Shown here in pieces: positions 9,291 through 17,624 of a stretch of DNA of 64,000 bases (position 1 is the first letter of the stretch; every line of letters begins with the position of its first letter). A model generated the notes under the pieces. It was not told where the DNA came from. It saw nothing but the letters and a program-made list of their open reading frames with translations, and did no database searches. The stretch lies in NCBI RefSeq assembly GCF_024399315.1, contig NZ_CP075170.1, positions 2,852,001 to 2,916,000 on the forward strand. Reading direction: 5' to 3'. The DNA comes from Chryseobacterium sp. MA9. Its GTDB lineage: Bacteria > Bacteroidota > Bacteroidia > Flavobacteriales > Weeksellaceae. The position numbers and the translations under genes are program-made.

Positions 9291-9764
9291 TTATTGAGTA
9301 ACTCTTTTGAAGGTATATGTTCTTGTCTGGAATATAGTAGGATCCTGAGTTTCCTCTCTTACAGCAAGATTGAGCGTTGTAGCATCCAAAGTAATAACCT
9401 TTGCATTTTGCGGCTCTACTATCCCCTGAATTTTCATCTGAACGTCTTTTCCTTCCTTATTATAGGTATAATTGAATTTTATATCAGAAAGAATAGCACA
9501 CTGACCAGGTGTAGCAGTATCTCCCCAGTTCGTTTTCCCTCCTTTGGAGTCAACGCTGAACCACCATCTGGTCTGCTTCTGACAGTCAGTATAAGTAATC
9601 GTGTTAGAAACCGGGTCTTCACCAACCTCAACAGTGGTAACTACTTCTTTTAACGGTTGCCATGTCCCAACTAGAGGAGCTTCCAGAACAGTATCATTGT
9701 CATCACTACATCCTGTAGCTGCAAACAAAGACAAACCTGCAAATAGTAATGCTAATTTCTTCAT
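9291..9764 (-). CDS. Lipocalin-like lipoprotein
   Basis: A 157-residue protein with a lipobox (AATGC, Cys19) followed by Ser-Asp-Asp, so a surface or periplasmic lipoprotein is expected. After the linker comes VGTWQPLKEVV, the opening of lipocalin-like domains common in Flavobacteriia, and then alternating beta strands ending YTFKRVTQ. Two further cysteines may pair. Ligand and function are unknown. It is monocistronic. Confidence 0.7.
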   Translation of the reverse strand: MKKLALLFAGLSLFAATGCSDDNDTVLEAPLVGTWQPLKEVVTTVEVGEDPVSNTITYTDCQKQTRWWFSVDSKGGKTNWGDTATPGQCAILSDIKFNYTYNKEGKDVQMKIQGIVEPQNAKVITLDATTLNLAVREETQDPTIFQTRTYTFKRVTQ

Positions 9765-9962
9765 AGATCAATTTTTTCAAGCGCTAAAATTATAATTTTT
9801 TTGATTTATATTACTATTTTTTATGAAAAATTATTTCATCGACCTTTATTTATATATATTTTAAAACACTCAGACCTCATTTTCCCTTTATTTAACAAAT
9901 ATTGAATATATGGGCCCGTTCATTTTATTAAAAAAGTTATTTTTGTAAGAAAGAAAATACAA

Positions 9963-10940
9963 ATGCAGGATATTACGAAAAACAATTTTGATTTTATACG
10001 CGTTCTCCTTGCTTTCATAGTCTTTGTAGGACATCTGGGAGCTTTAAGCGGTTCTGGCGAACTGGCCGTTTTAACCTACAGTCCGGTAGAAGTAGCTGTT
10101 TTCTCGTTTTTCATTGTGAGTGGTTTTCTTATTGCAAGAAGCTATGAGAGGTCTTCCAGTCTAAAAAGTTATGCTAAAAAGAGATTCAACAGGATTGTTC
10201 CCGCTTACCTATTAGTTGTTTTCCTATGTGCTGTATTACTGAGCCTGGTGAGCACGCTTCCTTTTTCTGAATATTTCGGCAATACGCAGGTTTATAAATA
10301 TTTATTCTGGAATTCAATTTTCATGAATTTTAAAGCGCCATGGCTTCCCGGCGTATTCGGAAATCAGGCTGTGAATGGTGCATTGTGGACCCTTAAGATA
10401 GAAATGTGTTTTTATATAGCTGTTCCGCTGATGTTTTTATTGTTTGGAAAAAATAATAAATACCGAAATATCAGTCTGATCGTGTTGTATTTCCTTTCTC
10501 TGATTTATCTTAATTATTTTGAAATGGCTGGAAAAGCGGCTCTTTCAAGGCAGCTACCGGGCTCCCTATGTTATTTCATTGGCGGAATGCTGATTTACTT
10601 TAATTTCGACAAATTTATCAAACATAAGAATACTTTATTCATCATTGCTATAATTACGGTCTGGATAGATCTTATTTTTAAAATAAAATTCTTCTCTCCG
10701 ATGATGATCAGTATTATTGTGCTGTATATTGCTTACTCATTTAAATTTTTGAATAATTTCGGAAAGTACGGAGATTTCACTTATGGGATCTATATATTTC
10801 ACTTCCCTATCATCAGGGTATTTGCAACATTGGGACTTTTTGCCAATTATAATCCTTATTTCATGGGATTGGTATGTATGTTGGTAGTTATAGGGGTAGG
10901 AATTGCTTCCTGGCATCTTTATGAAAAAAGATTTTTATAA
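9963..10940 (+). CDS. Acyltransferase family 3 membrane protein
   Basis: A 325-residue integral membrane protein with about ten hydrophobic helices. It opens FDFIRVLLAFIVFVGH, matching the conserved start of the acyltransferase-3 (OafA/NolL) family, where the His-containing motif lies in the first helix. GALWTLKIEMCFY matches the second conserved motif. Members O-acetylate or otherwise acylate surface sugars. It is followed 23 bases later by a family 2 glycosyltransferase, so cell-surface glycan modification is likely. A TAnnTTTG -7 element is at 9938-9945. Confidence 0.88.
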   Translation: MQDITKNNFDFIRVLLAFIVFVGHLGALSGSGELAVLTYSPVEVAVFSFFIVSGFLIARSYERSSSLKSYAKKRFNRIVPAYLLVVFLCAVLLSLVSTLPFSEYFGNTQVYKYLFWNSIFMNFKAPWLPGVFGNQAVNGALWTLKIEMCFYIAVPLMFLLFGKNNKYRNISLIVLYFLSLIYLNYFEMAGKAALSRQLPGSLCYFIGGMLIYFNFDKFIKHKNTLFIIAIITVWIDLIFKIKFFSPMMISIIVLYIAYSFKFLNNFGKYGDFTYGIYIFHFPIIRVFATLGLFANYNPYFMGLVCMLVVIGVGIASWHLYEKRFL

Positions 10941-10963
10941 TTTTACACTCTCAAAAAGCATAA

Positions 10964-11719
10964 ATGAAAGATCTTGTCTCCATTATTACTCCCTGTTATA
11001 ATTCTGCAGAATTTATCGAGGAAACCATACAGTCTGTTCTTAACCAAACCTACGAAAACTGGGAATGGCTGATTACTGATGACCTTTCCAAAGATGATAC
11101 AGTTGAGATCATCAGAAAATACAATGATCCCAGAATAAAGTTGCAGGTACTGGAGAAAAATGGCGGAGCAGGAAATGCAAGAAACAATAGTCTGGAAAGG
11201 GCTCAGGGAAGATATATCGCTTTTCTGGATTCTGACGATTACTGGTATCCTGAATATCTGGAAACAATGACCAACTATATGGAGGAATATAATGCAGAGC
11301 TGGTCTACTGCAATTATTCCAGATGTGATGAACAGCTTCAGCCTATACTGAAAGATTTTCTGGCTGACAAAGTCGTTACATTCTCCAATCTTTTGAAAAC
11401 ATGCCGTCTGGCACCGGTTTCTACAATGTATGATACCAAAAGGGCTGGAAAGTTTTTATTCCCTGTAAAAAGTAAACGTGAAGATCATGTCATGTGGCTT
11501 AATCTTTTAAAAGTAATTCCTGAAGGGATTCCTGTAAAAAAGACACTGGCAAAATACAGAATGCGCGAAAACAGTGTCTCCAGAAAGAAAAAAAACATCA
11601 TCAAAGATCAATATCTTGTTTATAAGGATTTCATGGGATTTTCAACATTAAAATCATTGTATTATACAGCTAACTGGGCGCTAAACGGATTCATGAAGTA
11701 TTCGAAAATTTTCAATTAA
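10964..11719 (+). CDS. Family 2 glycosyltransferase
   Basis: A 251-residue GT-A fold enzyme. It opens LVSIITPCYNSAEFIEETIQ, contains the nucleotide-binding NGGAGNARN segment and has the metal-binding motif FLDSDDYW near residue 88. It probably adds one sugar to a surface glycan; donor and acceptor cannot be told. It overlaps the following gene by one base (TAATG), so the two are translationally coupled. Confidence 0.9.
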   Translation: MKDLVSIITPCYNSAEFIEETIQSVLNQTYENWEWLITDDLSKDDTVEIIRKYNDPRIKLQVLEKNGGAGNARNNSLERAQGRYIAFLDSDDYWYPEYLETMTNYMEEYNAELVYCNYSRCDEQLQPILKDFLADKVVTFSNLLKTCRLAPVSTMYDTKRAGKFLFPVKSKREDHVMWLNLLKVIPEGIPVKKTLAKYRMRENSVSRKKKNIIKDQYLVYKDFMGFSTLKSLYYTANWALNGFMKYSKIFN

Positions 11720-12345
11720 TGGAGTATTCAAAAGAGTTCAAAGCCGCTCTGAGCGCTTTTTCCGGTACCGAGAAAGACAAACTTATTTTCAGGCTTCTGA
11801 GAAAGGATAAATTATTGTCTAAAAAGCTGTATTTCGAGCTTATTGATCCGGAAACCACGGATGATAAAAGAAATGCAATGGAGGAAATTGTAGCAGAAAA
11901 GGTTCTTTTAGCTTCAAAATACACCGGAAATGCTCCCTATTTCCTGACTATCATCCGAAAGATAAGCGCAGAAGTCACTGAACATATCAAAATTACTACA
12001 GATAAATTCGGGGAAGTTTCACTGAATCTTCTTCTTATCAATAAAATTCTGGAAAACAACAGTGACCTCAGCAGACAGAGGTTTGACAATGTTTACAAAC
12101 TCTATATTTACATCATCAATAAAGTATTCAAGTCTTTGACTCTTATTAAAAAACTGGATGAGGATTACTGGATGGAAATTGATGAGTATCTGCGGGACAC
12201 TCAAAAGAAGATCTCAGAAAATCATTATCTTCAAAAACTCTGTGTCAACAACGGTCTTGATACCAGCTGGCTGGAATGCGACAGGGTTCCTGAAAACATA
12301 GATCAGATTATGAAAGAAATGAAAAGTCAGGGATATTTACGATAA
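11719..12345 (+). CDS. Uncharacterised soluble helical protein
   Basis: A 208-residue protein with no signal peptide or membrane segment, predominantly charged and helical. Function is not recognised. Features seen are an N-terminal SGTEKDKLIFRLLRKDKL segment and a C-terminal CVNNGLDTSWLECD region. The one-base overlap with the glycosyltransferase shows they form an operon, and its 3' end overlaps the convergent waaA by 9 bases. A role in surface glycan synthesis is only suggested by position. Confidence 0.75.
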   Translation: MEYSKEFKAALSAFSGTEKDKLIFRLLRKDKLLSKKLYFELIDPETTDDKRNAMEEIVAEKVLLASKYTGNAPYFLTIIRKISAEVTEHIKITTDKFGEVSLNLLLINKILENNSDLSRQRFDNVYKLYIYIINKVFKSLTLIKKLDEDYWMEIDEYLRDTQKKISENHYLQKLCVNNGLDTSWLECDRVPENIDQIMKEMKSQGYLR

Positions 12346-13575
12346 AATTTTCTGCAGAATCATTTTGGTAGAATCAGGTTTTCCATCTACGAATTTCCCT
12401 GCATTTTGGGACATTTCTATAAGCTCTTCCTGATTCTCTTCATTCATAAGAAATAAAACAAATTCTGCTGCTGTATATTCGTCTGGAAAAGATTTTCCGC
12501 CATTCGCAGCGATGAGATCATCGGCCTCCGGATTCTTTTTGTAATGATTACCAAAGATCACAGGAACGCCAAAAGTTGCCGCTTCCAGAATATTATGAAG
12601 TCCGGCATCATGAAATCCTCCTCCCACAACAGCTGCATCTGCATAAGAATATAGTTTTGACAATAAGCCAATGCTGTCTATAATTAAAAGCTGAGTGCTG
12701 TCAATTGATGACTGATTTTCCTGTATCTGACTATATAATAATGCATTTGGAAATATATTTTTCAAATGCTCCACTCTTTTCAGGTCATGTGGTGCAATAA
12801 TGAGTTTCACCGTGTTATTTTTACGGGAAACCACTTCCGCTATTTTTTCTTCAGCCTGCCATGAACTCCCAAAAACAACTGCTTTATGATCTCCTTTGAA
12901 GTCTGCAATAAAATCTACATCATTGTTCCGACTACGAAGTTGTTTTACTCTGTCAAATCTTGTGTCTCCCGTTACGGAAGAGTTAATCAATCCTATACTT
13001 TTGGCCAGGGCCAATGAAAATTGTGTCTGATGGAAAAACCAATCTACATCTTTCTGAAGCTGTTTTACAAACCATTTCCCATAGGAAGTAAAGAAGGACT
13101 GTCTTTCATAGAACAGAGCGGAAATCACATAAATCTTCGTCCCTTGATTTTTCAATTCTGCAAGCAGATTATACCAATAGTCGTATTTAACCGTAAAGAA
13201 TAGTTCAGTATCAAATTGTGATATAAATTCTTTCACAGTGCTTTTTTTATCGAAAGGTAAATAACAGATAACATCTGCAATATGTTTCTTTTTAACGACG
13301 TTCTCATATCCCGAGGGAGAAAAAAAAGTCACCAGAACTTTATACCTGGGAAAATTCTCTTTGAGCTTTTCCAAAACTGGTAGTCCCTGCTCATATTCTC
13401 CTAAACTGGCAGCATGCATCCAAATCACTTTATCTGTCTTGGAAAATACCGATTTCACTTTCTCTAAAGACTGCATCCTCCCTTCAACGCCTTTTTTAGT
13501 TTTATCATTAATCAATGCAAAAACCTTCATTCCAAAAGTAAGGAGACTGATAAATATATTGTATAGAAAAGCCAT
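12337..13575 (-). CDS. waaA: 3-deoxy-D-manno-octulosonic acid transferase (WaaA/KdtA)
   Basis: A 412-residue GT-B enzyme with a membrane-anchoring N-terminus (MAFLYNIFISLLTFG). The N-terminal domain carries WMHAASLGEYEQGLPVLE, a signature of KDO transferases, where the Glu acts as general base. The C-terminal domain carries VVGGGFHDAGLHNILEAA, which contacts CMP-KDO. It transfers KDO to lipid A precursors at the inner leaflet. A short tail-to-tail overlap exists with the plus-strand gene. Five bases separate it from the cupin gene upstream, which suggests co-transcription. Confidence 0.93.
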   Translation of the reverse strand: MAFLYNIFISLLTFGMKVFALINDKTKKGVEGRMQSLEKVKSVFSKTDKVIWMHAASLGEYEQGLPVLEKLKENFPRYKVLVTFFSPSGYENVVKKKHIADVICYLPFDKKSTVKEFISQFDTELFFTVKYDYWYNLLAELKNQGTKIYVISALFYERQSFFTSYGKWFVKQLQKDVDWFFHQTQFSLALAKSIGLINSSVTGDTRFDRVKQLRSRNNDVDFIADFKGDHKAVVFGSSWQAEEKIAEVVSRKNNTVKLIIAPHDLKRVEHLKNIFPNALLYSQIQENQSSIDSTQLLIIDSIGLLSKLYSYADAAVVGGGFHDAGLHNILEAATFGVPVIFGNHYKKNPEADDLIAANGGKSFPDEYTAAEFVLFLMNEENQEELIEMSQNAGKFVDGKPDSTKMILQKILS

Positions 13576-13580
13576 TTTAA

Positions 13581-13925
13581 TTATTCTTTTATTTCAATTC
13601 TATCGTGATCCGCAGGTGGATTGGATATGACTAAAAATTCAATTTCTTCGGTGGATTCATTGGAGATAAAGTGTTTTGATTCCGGTGCAATAGAAATAGA
13701 TTCTCCCTGTTTAACCAGAAATTTCTCTTCATTGATATAAAGTACAGCTTCTCCTTTCAGAATATAAAAAAACTGGTCTGCCACTTTGTGAAAGTGTAAT
13801 TTTTCTGAAGTTCCTGCGGGCATTTTTTCCTGCTTCACAGATAAGCCTTGTGTGTTTTTCAGAATCCAGCTATCACAGTGGTTTCCCCATGTATAGTGCT
13901 CCGAATTGTCTTTAGAATGTATCAT
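13581..13925 (-). CDS. Cupin domain protein
   Basis: A 114-residue single-domain cupin. Motif 1 is seen as KLHFHKVADQFFYILKGEA and motif 2 as PESKHFISN, with two histidines of a metal site in motif 1 and one in motif 2. Substrate is unknown; small cupins include isomerases, dioxygenases and binding proteins. It overlaps the DUF1648 gene by four bases (ATGA) and precedes waaA by five bases. Confidence 0.85.
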   Translation of the reverse strand: MIHSKDNSEHYTWGNHCDSWILKNTQGLSVKQEKMPAGTSEKLHFHKVADQFFYILKGEAVLYINEEKFLVKQGESISIAPESKHFISNESTEEIEFLVISNPPADHDRIEIKE

Positions 13926-14389
13926 TTGAATAGATGAGTAATGAAGAGTAATAGGGGAACAAACAGTACAACGGATAAAAAGATGGTAACAAATGTAATT
14001 CTGGGCTTTGCTTTGTCATCAACAGCATATCTGAACATATAGTCCTGAATATTCATAAAAATGATTGTTATTACAACAAAGAGGGCCCGCATTCCAATTT
14101 TCATAATTAAAAATTGTGCATCTCTGTTCTGATCTGTTATTTCCACAGGGAAATTAGTTCCTTCCGGATATCTTACGCCATACGTAAACAATCCGTAAAT
14201 TCCTACTGCCAGCAAAGGCATTAGAAAGGCAAATATCTTCCCTCCAAATCCATCAGCCTGTCCCTGCATATCAAAATGTACAGGAATTCTCTTCGGCAAA
14301 GAATTATAATTCTTGATGGTAAACCACCACAAAAAAACTACTAATCCAAAATTAAAAATATCAAAAATTATAAAAAGAATATTTTCCAT
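13922..14389 (-). CDS. DUF1648 membrane protein
   Basis: A 155-residue protein with about four transmembrane helices. The segment PKRIPVHFDMQGQADGFG is the conserved element of DUF1648, found in SdpI-like and uncharacterised membrane proteins. SdpI is the immunity protein for the SDP toxin in Bacillus, but many DUF1648 proteins have no such role and this one sits with housekeeping genes. It is translationally coupled to the cupin gene. Confidence 0.8.
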   Translation of the reverse strand: MENILFIIFDIFNFGLVVFLWWFTIKNYNSLPKRIPVHFDMQGQADGFGGKIFAFLMPLLAVGIYGLFTYGVRYPEGTNFPVEITDQNRDAQFLIMKIGMRALFVVITIIFMNIQDYMFRYAVDDKAKPRITFVTIFLSVVLFVPLLLFITHLFK

Positions 14390-14411
14390 TTCAGATGAGA
14401 TTGAATCATGA

Positions 14412-15128
14412 TTAAATTACACTTTTCAGCACTCTCAGTTTATGGGTGTGCTTATTCATTTCTTTATTGAAAATTCCTGTGGAATCCAATGTATCAATTC
14501 TTACTTTTCCGGAAGCATGGATGATTTTTTGATTATCCAGCATAATACCTACGTGAATAATTTTTCCTTCAGCATTTTCAAAGAAAGCAAGGTCTCCAGG
14601 CTGTGTTTCCTCTACAAAGGTAAGGGGCTCTCCTACCTCAGCCTGTTGTGAAGCATCTCTTGGAATTTTAATATTATGAATTTTATATACCAATTGAGTA
14701 AATCCTGAGCAGTCTACTGCAAAGAAACTTTTTCCACCCCACAGATAAGGTACATTAAGGAATTCTTTTGCCGTCAGGGCAATACTTTCACGTACATCAT
14801 GACTTCTCCTTGAAGCAACCACCGGAAACTCCACTTCTGATCCCATAGAAAGCAGAGTTTTCCCGTCATTCATTAATACGGAAGAGAAATCTTCAGTAAC
14901 GACAGTAACTTTCCTTTTGGCCAGTTCTTCTTCTGTTACTGGCTTCAGCTGCTTGGTATCCATCCATCCTTCATAGCCATCGTAATGCATTTTTATTTTG
15001 GTCCAGTTTTTATCTACTTCCAAAATATCTGCACTTTCTCCGAACAATATTTCCGTAACAATTTCAGCTCTGTCAGAATTCTCTGCACGAACCGGCGCTA
15101 CTGTAACAATACAAATTCCTTTATTCAT
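14412..15128 (-). CDS. NlpC/P60 (C40) peptidoglycan endopeptidase with SH3 domains
   Basis: A 238-residue protein with an N-terminal bacterial SH3-like region (residues about 1-110; GYEGWMDTKQL motif) and a C-terminal NlpC/P60 domain. The catalytic triad can be placed: Cys140 in VDCSGF, His192 in IIHVGIM and His204 in IIHASG. Such enzymes cleave the D-Glu to diamino acid bond in muropeptides. No clear signal peptide is present, which fits recycling enzymes of the YkfC type that act on cytoplasmic peptides. It lies upstream of the DUF1648 gene on the same strand with a 22-base gap. Confidence 0.9.
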   Translation of the reverse strand: MNKGICIVTVAPVRAENSDRAEIVTEILFGESADILEVDKNWTKIKMHYDGYEGWMDTKQLKPVTEEELAKRKVTVVTEDFSSVLMNDGKTLLSMGSEVEFPVVASRRSHDVRESIALTAKEFLNVPYLWGGKSFFAVDCSGFTQLVYKIHNIKIPRDASQQAEVGEPLTFVEETQPGDLAFFENAEGKIIHVGIMLDNQKIIHASGKVRIDTLDSTGIFNKEMNKHTHKLRVLKSVI

Positions 15129-15213
15129 TAACTCTCAATTTTAAGATTGAATAATTTAAAGAAAAAATACAACCTGCATTCTCTTTAAATGTTTTAATCT
15201 TTGGATATTTTAA

Positions 15214-15861
15214 TTACTTTCGGCGAAGAAAGTTGACTCCATCCCGCAAAGGTAAAATAAGATTTTCAAAATCTTCGTCTTTTGATGCCAAATCATTCAA
15301 TTCCTGGATAGACTGGGTAGACTTCAGCTTCGGATTTTCTTCAAGCACTTTCCCGTACCACAAAACATTATCAAACAAGATTACTGTTCCGGACTTGGTA
15401 TGGGGTTTTATCAATCTAAAATATTCTGCATAATTCTCCTTATCGGCATCTACAAAAATCAGATCAAAAAACTCGTCTGTTTCTTTTAAAAATTCTTTGG
15501 CATCCTGAAGTTTAAAATCAATCTGATTGGCATATTCACTTGACTCAAAATATTTTTTCGGCAGATAGGCAAGATCTTCGTTCACATCCAGTGTTGTAAT
15601 TTTCCCGTCTTTCGCCAATCCTGATGCAAGGCATAGCGTAGCGTATCCTGTAAATGTTCCTATCTCCAAAATACTTTTCGGCTGCAGCATCTGGGAAATA
15701 ATAGTCAATAACCTTCCCTGCTGATATCCGGAAATCATATGAGGTTGTGTCGTCTTCTGGTAAGTCTCTCTTCTCAGTTTTTTCAGAATTTCGGATTCTG
15801 AAGAAGCGTGTGCTTCCAAATATCTGTCCATTTCAGGATTCTTTTCTTCAAAAAAACTCAT
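15214..15861 (-). CDS. SAM-dependent O-methyltransferase, family 3
   Basis: A 215-residue caffeoyl-CoA-type O-methyltransferase. Motif I is SILEIGTFTGYATLCLA, an acidic LDVNEDL follows, and FDLIFVDADKENYAEYF carries the metal/substrate Asp. The C-terminal IVLFDNVLWYGKV is also typical. It methylates a catechol-like or small-molecule substrate in the cytoplasm; the physiological substrate is unknown. Confidence 0.92.
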   Translation of the reverse strand: MSFFEEKNPEMDRYLEAHASSESEILKKLRRETYQKTTQPHMISGYQQGRLLTIISQMLQPKSILEIGTFTGYATLCLASGLAKDGKITTLDVNEDLAYLPKKYFESSEYANQIDFKLQDAKEFLKETDEFFDLIFVDADKENYAEYFRLIKPHTKSGTVILFDNVLWYGKVLEENPKLKSTQSIQELNDLASKDEDFENLILPLRDGVNFLRRK

Positions 15862-15928
15862 ACCATTTTAATTTAAAACAAATTTAAGGATTTTAAAGCT
15901 AGTTTTTAAATTCAGCAAGAAGATACAA

Positions 15929-15958
15929 AAAAAGAGAGAAATTAATCCCTCTCTTTTT
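15929..15958 (-). terminator. Terminator downstream of the six-cysteine peptide gene
   Basis: A 10-bp perfect stem (AAAAAGAGAG with CTCTCTTTTT) lies between the peptide stop and the methyltransferase start and gives U-runs on the minus strand. Confidence 0.65.
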
Positions 15959-15991
15959 CTTAGCCATATCTAAATTTTATGCAAAAAATCA

Positions 15992-16147
15992 TTATACGGC
16001 TATACAATATTGTCTTATACCAGCACAAACCCATCCTGGGCAACACTTTGTTTGTGGGCTAGTACAAAATATCTGTGGATTACACCCTCTAATAGCACCT
16101 TGTATAGTTTTCATTTCTCCTCTTGAAAGTTTTTTTGAATTTTTCAT
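15992..16147 (-). CDS. Six-cysteine leader peptide, bacteriocin-like, knottin-patterned
   Basis: A 51-residue peptide read directly from the minus strand. The leader MKNSKKLSRGEMKTIQGA resembles bacteriocin-type double-glycine leaders, with Gly-Ala where Gly-Gly is usual. The core has six cysteines (22, 28, 35, 36, 41, 48) in the order C-x5-C-x6-CC-x4-C-x6-C, which is the spacing style of inhibitor-cystine-knot peptides. The peptide at 63590-63778 has a nearly matching leader and the same cysteine order but an unrelated core. No transporter or modification enzyme is adjacent. An HTTM/SdpB-like membrane pair begins about 1.5 kb away. The knottin fold is inferred from cysteine order only. The reading frame is open, a stop and a terminator follow, and the leader is convincing. 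Confidence 0.75.
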   Translation of the reverse strand: MKNSKKLSRGEMKTIQGAIRGCNPQIFCTSPQTKCCPGWVCAGIRQYCIAV

Positions 16148-16246
16148 AATTATTTTGTTTAGTATTAATTTCCTACTCTTTAGATTTTCGGATACCTCTA
16201 TTTTTATTTCCTTTTAAAGGGATTTAAATATACGCATTCTTTTGTT

Positions 16247-16276
16247 AACCAAATAATTATACACAAATAATTGGTT
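16247..16276. repeat. Imperfect inverted repeat upstream of the peptide gene
   Basis: AACCAA and TTGGTT arms separated by an AT-rich core containing ATAATT on both sides. It lies about 100 bases upstream of the peptide start (minus strand) and could be an operator for that gene or for the divergent small ORF. No promoter could be placed confidently. Confidence 0.35.
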
Positions 16277-16297
16277 AGAAATTAAAAAAAACACATC

Positions 16298-16333
16298 ATA
16301 CCGGGAAAAACCCCATATAAAATACCGGGAAAA
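16298..16333. promoter_or_regulatory. Direct repeat ATACCGGGAAAA, 24-bp period
   Basis: Two identical copies of ATACCGGGAAAA begin at 16298 and 16322, just upstream of the small plus-strand ORF. Tandem sites spaced by about two helical turns are typical of activator or dimeric-regulator binding sites. TAnnTTTG-like elements follow at 16343-16350 and 16363-16370. Confidence 0.4.
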
Positions 16334-16408
16334 TACGGATGGTATTTTTGTGGTATCCGTTGTAAGTTTGCAATGAGAATAAGGGGTAAAAACACTAAGA
16401 GAAACAAG

Positions 16409-16561
16409 ATGATTGCAGGAGAGACACAAACTAACCATGAGAATCACAAAGTTATGCTGAAAAGCAGAGCTGATTCTTCTGCAGCAAAAACTAAGAAAGA
16501 AATATCCACTTCATTTTTGCTACGAATTATTTCGCTCCTGAAAAAGGAAGAATTAATTTGA
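16409..16561 (+). CDS. Possible small protein
   Basis: An open frame of 50 codons from the ATG at 16409 (62 codons from an ATG at 16373). The start at 16373 would leave almost no leader after a TAnnTTTG element at 16363-16370, so the inner ATG is preferred. The product is polar and Lys/Ser-rich with a hydrophobic FLLRIISLL near the end; no family is recognised. Support comes from the upstream direct repeats and -7-like elements and a terminator immediately after the stop. It could instead be a short untranslated RNA ending at that terminator. Confidence 0.35.
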   Translation: MIAGETQTNHENHKVMLKSRADSSAAKTKKEISTSFLLRIISLLKKEELI

Positions 16562-16570
16562 TTAAAAAAT

Positions 16571-16603
16571 AAATCCCGGCCACCTTCGGGATTTGTTTTT
16601 TTT
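16571..16603 (+). terminator. Intrinsic terminator after the small ORF
   Basis: An 8-bp stem (AAATCCCG and CGGGATTT) with a GCCACCTT loop, followed by a T-rich run ten bases past the small ORF stop. Confidence 0.75.
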
Positions 16604-16977
16604 AAAAGCAGTTCCATTTCTCCCCGTCACATCAGATATTCTATCTGAAACAATCTAATCCCATTCCGGAATCAACATTTTTTCTAACACCGATTCAAAA
16701 GAACTTTACTGAGTTCATCCGAAAAATCTTTATTAAAAGTATTAACAAAACAGTCTAAATTACCTTTAAACAGCCTGTTATTTCTGGATTCCACCTTTCC
16801 AATTTTTACATTTCAATATTAGCAGGTTAAAGTCCTTATAAAAAAACAGGATAAACACTTATTCTTAAGCGCTTACATAATTCTACATTTGATCTAAGTT
16901 TCTCAACCATGAAACACTCACAAAAAGGAGGCCCCCGAAAATCCTAAAACAGAGTAGGGATATTTTAAAACAACCAC
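16604..16977. other. Intergenic stretch without a gene
   Basis: AT-rich; no open frame of convincing length. A TACATTTG -7-like element is at 16884-16891, a plausible promoter for the gene starting at 16978, without a clear -33 element. An AAGGAGG string at 16925 is too far from any start codon to be a ribosome binding site. Confidence 0.5.
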
Positions 16978-17571
16978 ATGAAAACAAAGACTTTATTTTT
17001 AATTGGAGCAATAGTGGGACTTGTTATAATATTTTCCCAGCTTAAGCCTCAGGAAATGTCTTTTTATAAAGAAAAAGGCAATTACATTGTAGATAACAAT
17101 TACATCCTTAAAGATGTCAAAAAAATTTCTGATGAAGATATAAAGAGTTTATTAAAACTACAAAAACTCCATCAGAACAGTTTGGGTACTAATTTTATAA
17201 TATACAAAATCAACAGACAGTATATCATCCGCGGATGTTTAATGAAAGCTAATATCGACTGGAAAAAATACGGTGATCTAAGAGCTAAAGTAGATGGCAT
17301 CCTGCAAAAATACGGAGCCAAAGAACTTGGAACAGATTATTATGCTATTCAAAATAATCAGGTTGCGACTAATGCTGCTCTGCTAAGCCAGAAAGACATC
17401 ACTTCTTTAGGTAGACTTACCATAAGAGGTGCTGAAGAATATACAATCTGTCCCCCAACGATGGGAAGAAAGAATCTTACCAATGTGATCATAAAATCTT
17501 ACAAAGTCAATACAGCAATTGATCCAAGAATCAATGTAAAGCTTAACAATGTATTAGTTAACTACAAATAA
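16978..17571 (+). CDS. Membrane-anchored protein of unknown function
   Basis: A 197-residue protein with an N-terminal hydrophobic helix (residues about 5-22; LFLIGAIVGLVIIFS) that probably anchors it, and a soluble outer domain. Two cysteines lie in the soluble part (IIRGCLMKA and YTICPPTMG) and could form a disulfide. No family is recognised. It heads a plus-strand cassette with the next two genes, separated from them by a hairpin at 17576-17608. Its place before an SdpA/SdpB-like pair raises, but does not prove, a role as the matured product or as an accessory. Confidence 0.7.
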   Translation: MKTKTLFLIGAIVGLVIIFSQLKPQEMSFYKEKGNYIVDNNYILKDVKKISDEDIKSLLKLQKLHQNSLGTNFIIYKINRQYIIRGCLMKANIDWKKYGDLRAKVDGILQKYGAKELGTDYYAIQNNQVATNAALLSQKDITSLGRLTIRGAEEYTICPPTMGRKNLTNVIIKSYKVNTAIDPRINVKLNNVLVNYK

Positions 17572-17575
17572 CAGT

Positions 17576-17608
17576 AAAAGGCTGTTTTTATTCTGAAGGC
17601 AGCCTTTT
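17576..17608 (+). terminator. Hairpin between cassette genes
   Basis: AAAAGGCTG pairs with CAGCCTTTT around a 15-base loop. It may be a terminator or a partial attenuator before the next gene, which starts 17 bases later. Confidence 0.5.
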
Positions 17609-17624
17609 CTAAAATCTTTTTGCC

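Noticed and set aside
13922..14389. DUF1648 protein as an SdpI-type immunity protein for the nearby HTTM cassette
   Set aside because: It is about 3 kb away, in a separate operon with housekeeping-like genes, and the family is broad. The link is possible but not supported by the sequence.
14412..15128. NlpC/P60 protein as a secreted toxin
   Set aside because: There is no clear signal peptide or export motif, and the SH3 plus C40 layout matches cytoplasmic peptide-recycling enzymes.
16909..16947. Short frame with an AAGGAGG string
   Set aside because: Only about 12 codons, and the purine string is inside the frame and about 50 bases from the next start codon, so it is not a ribosome binding site.
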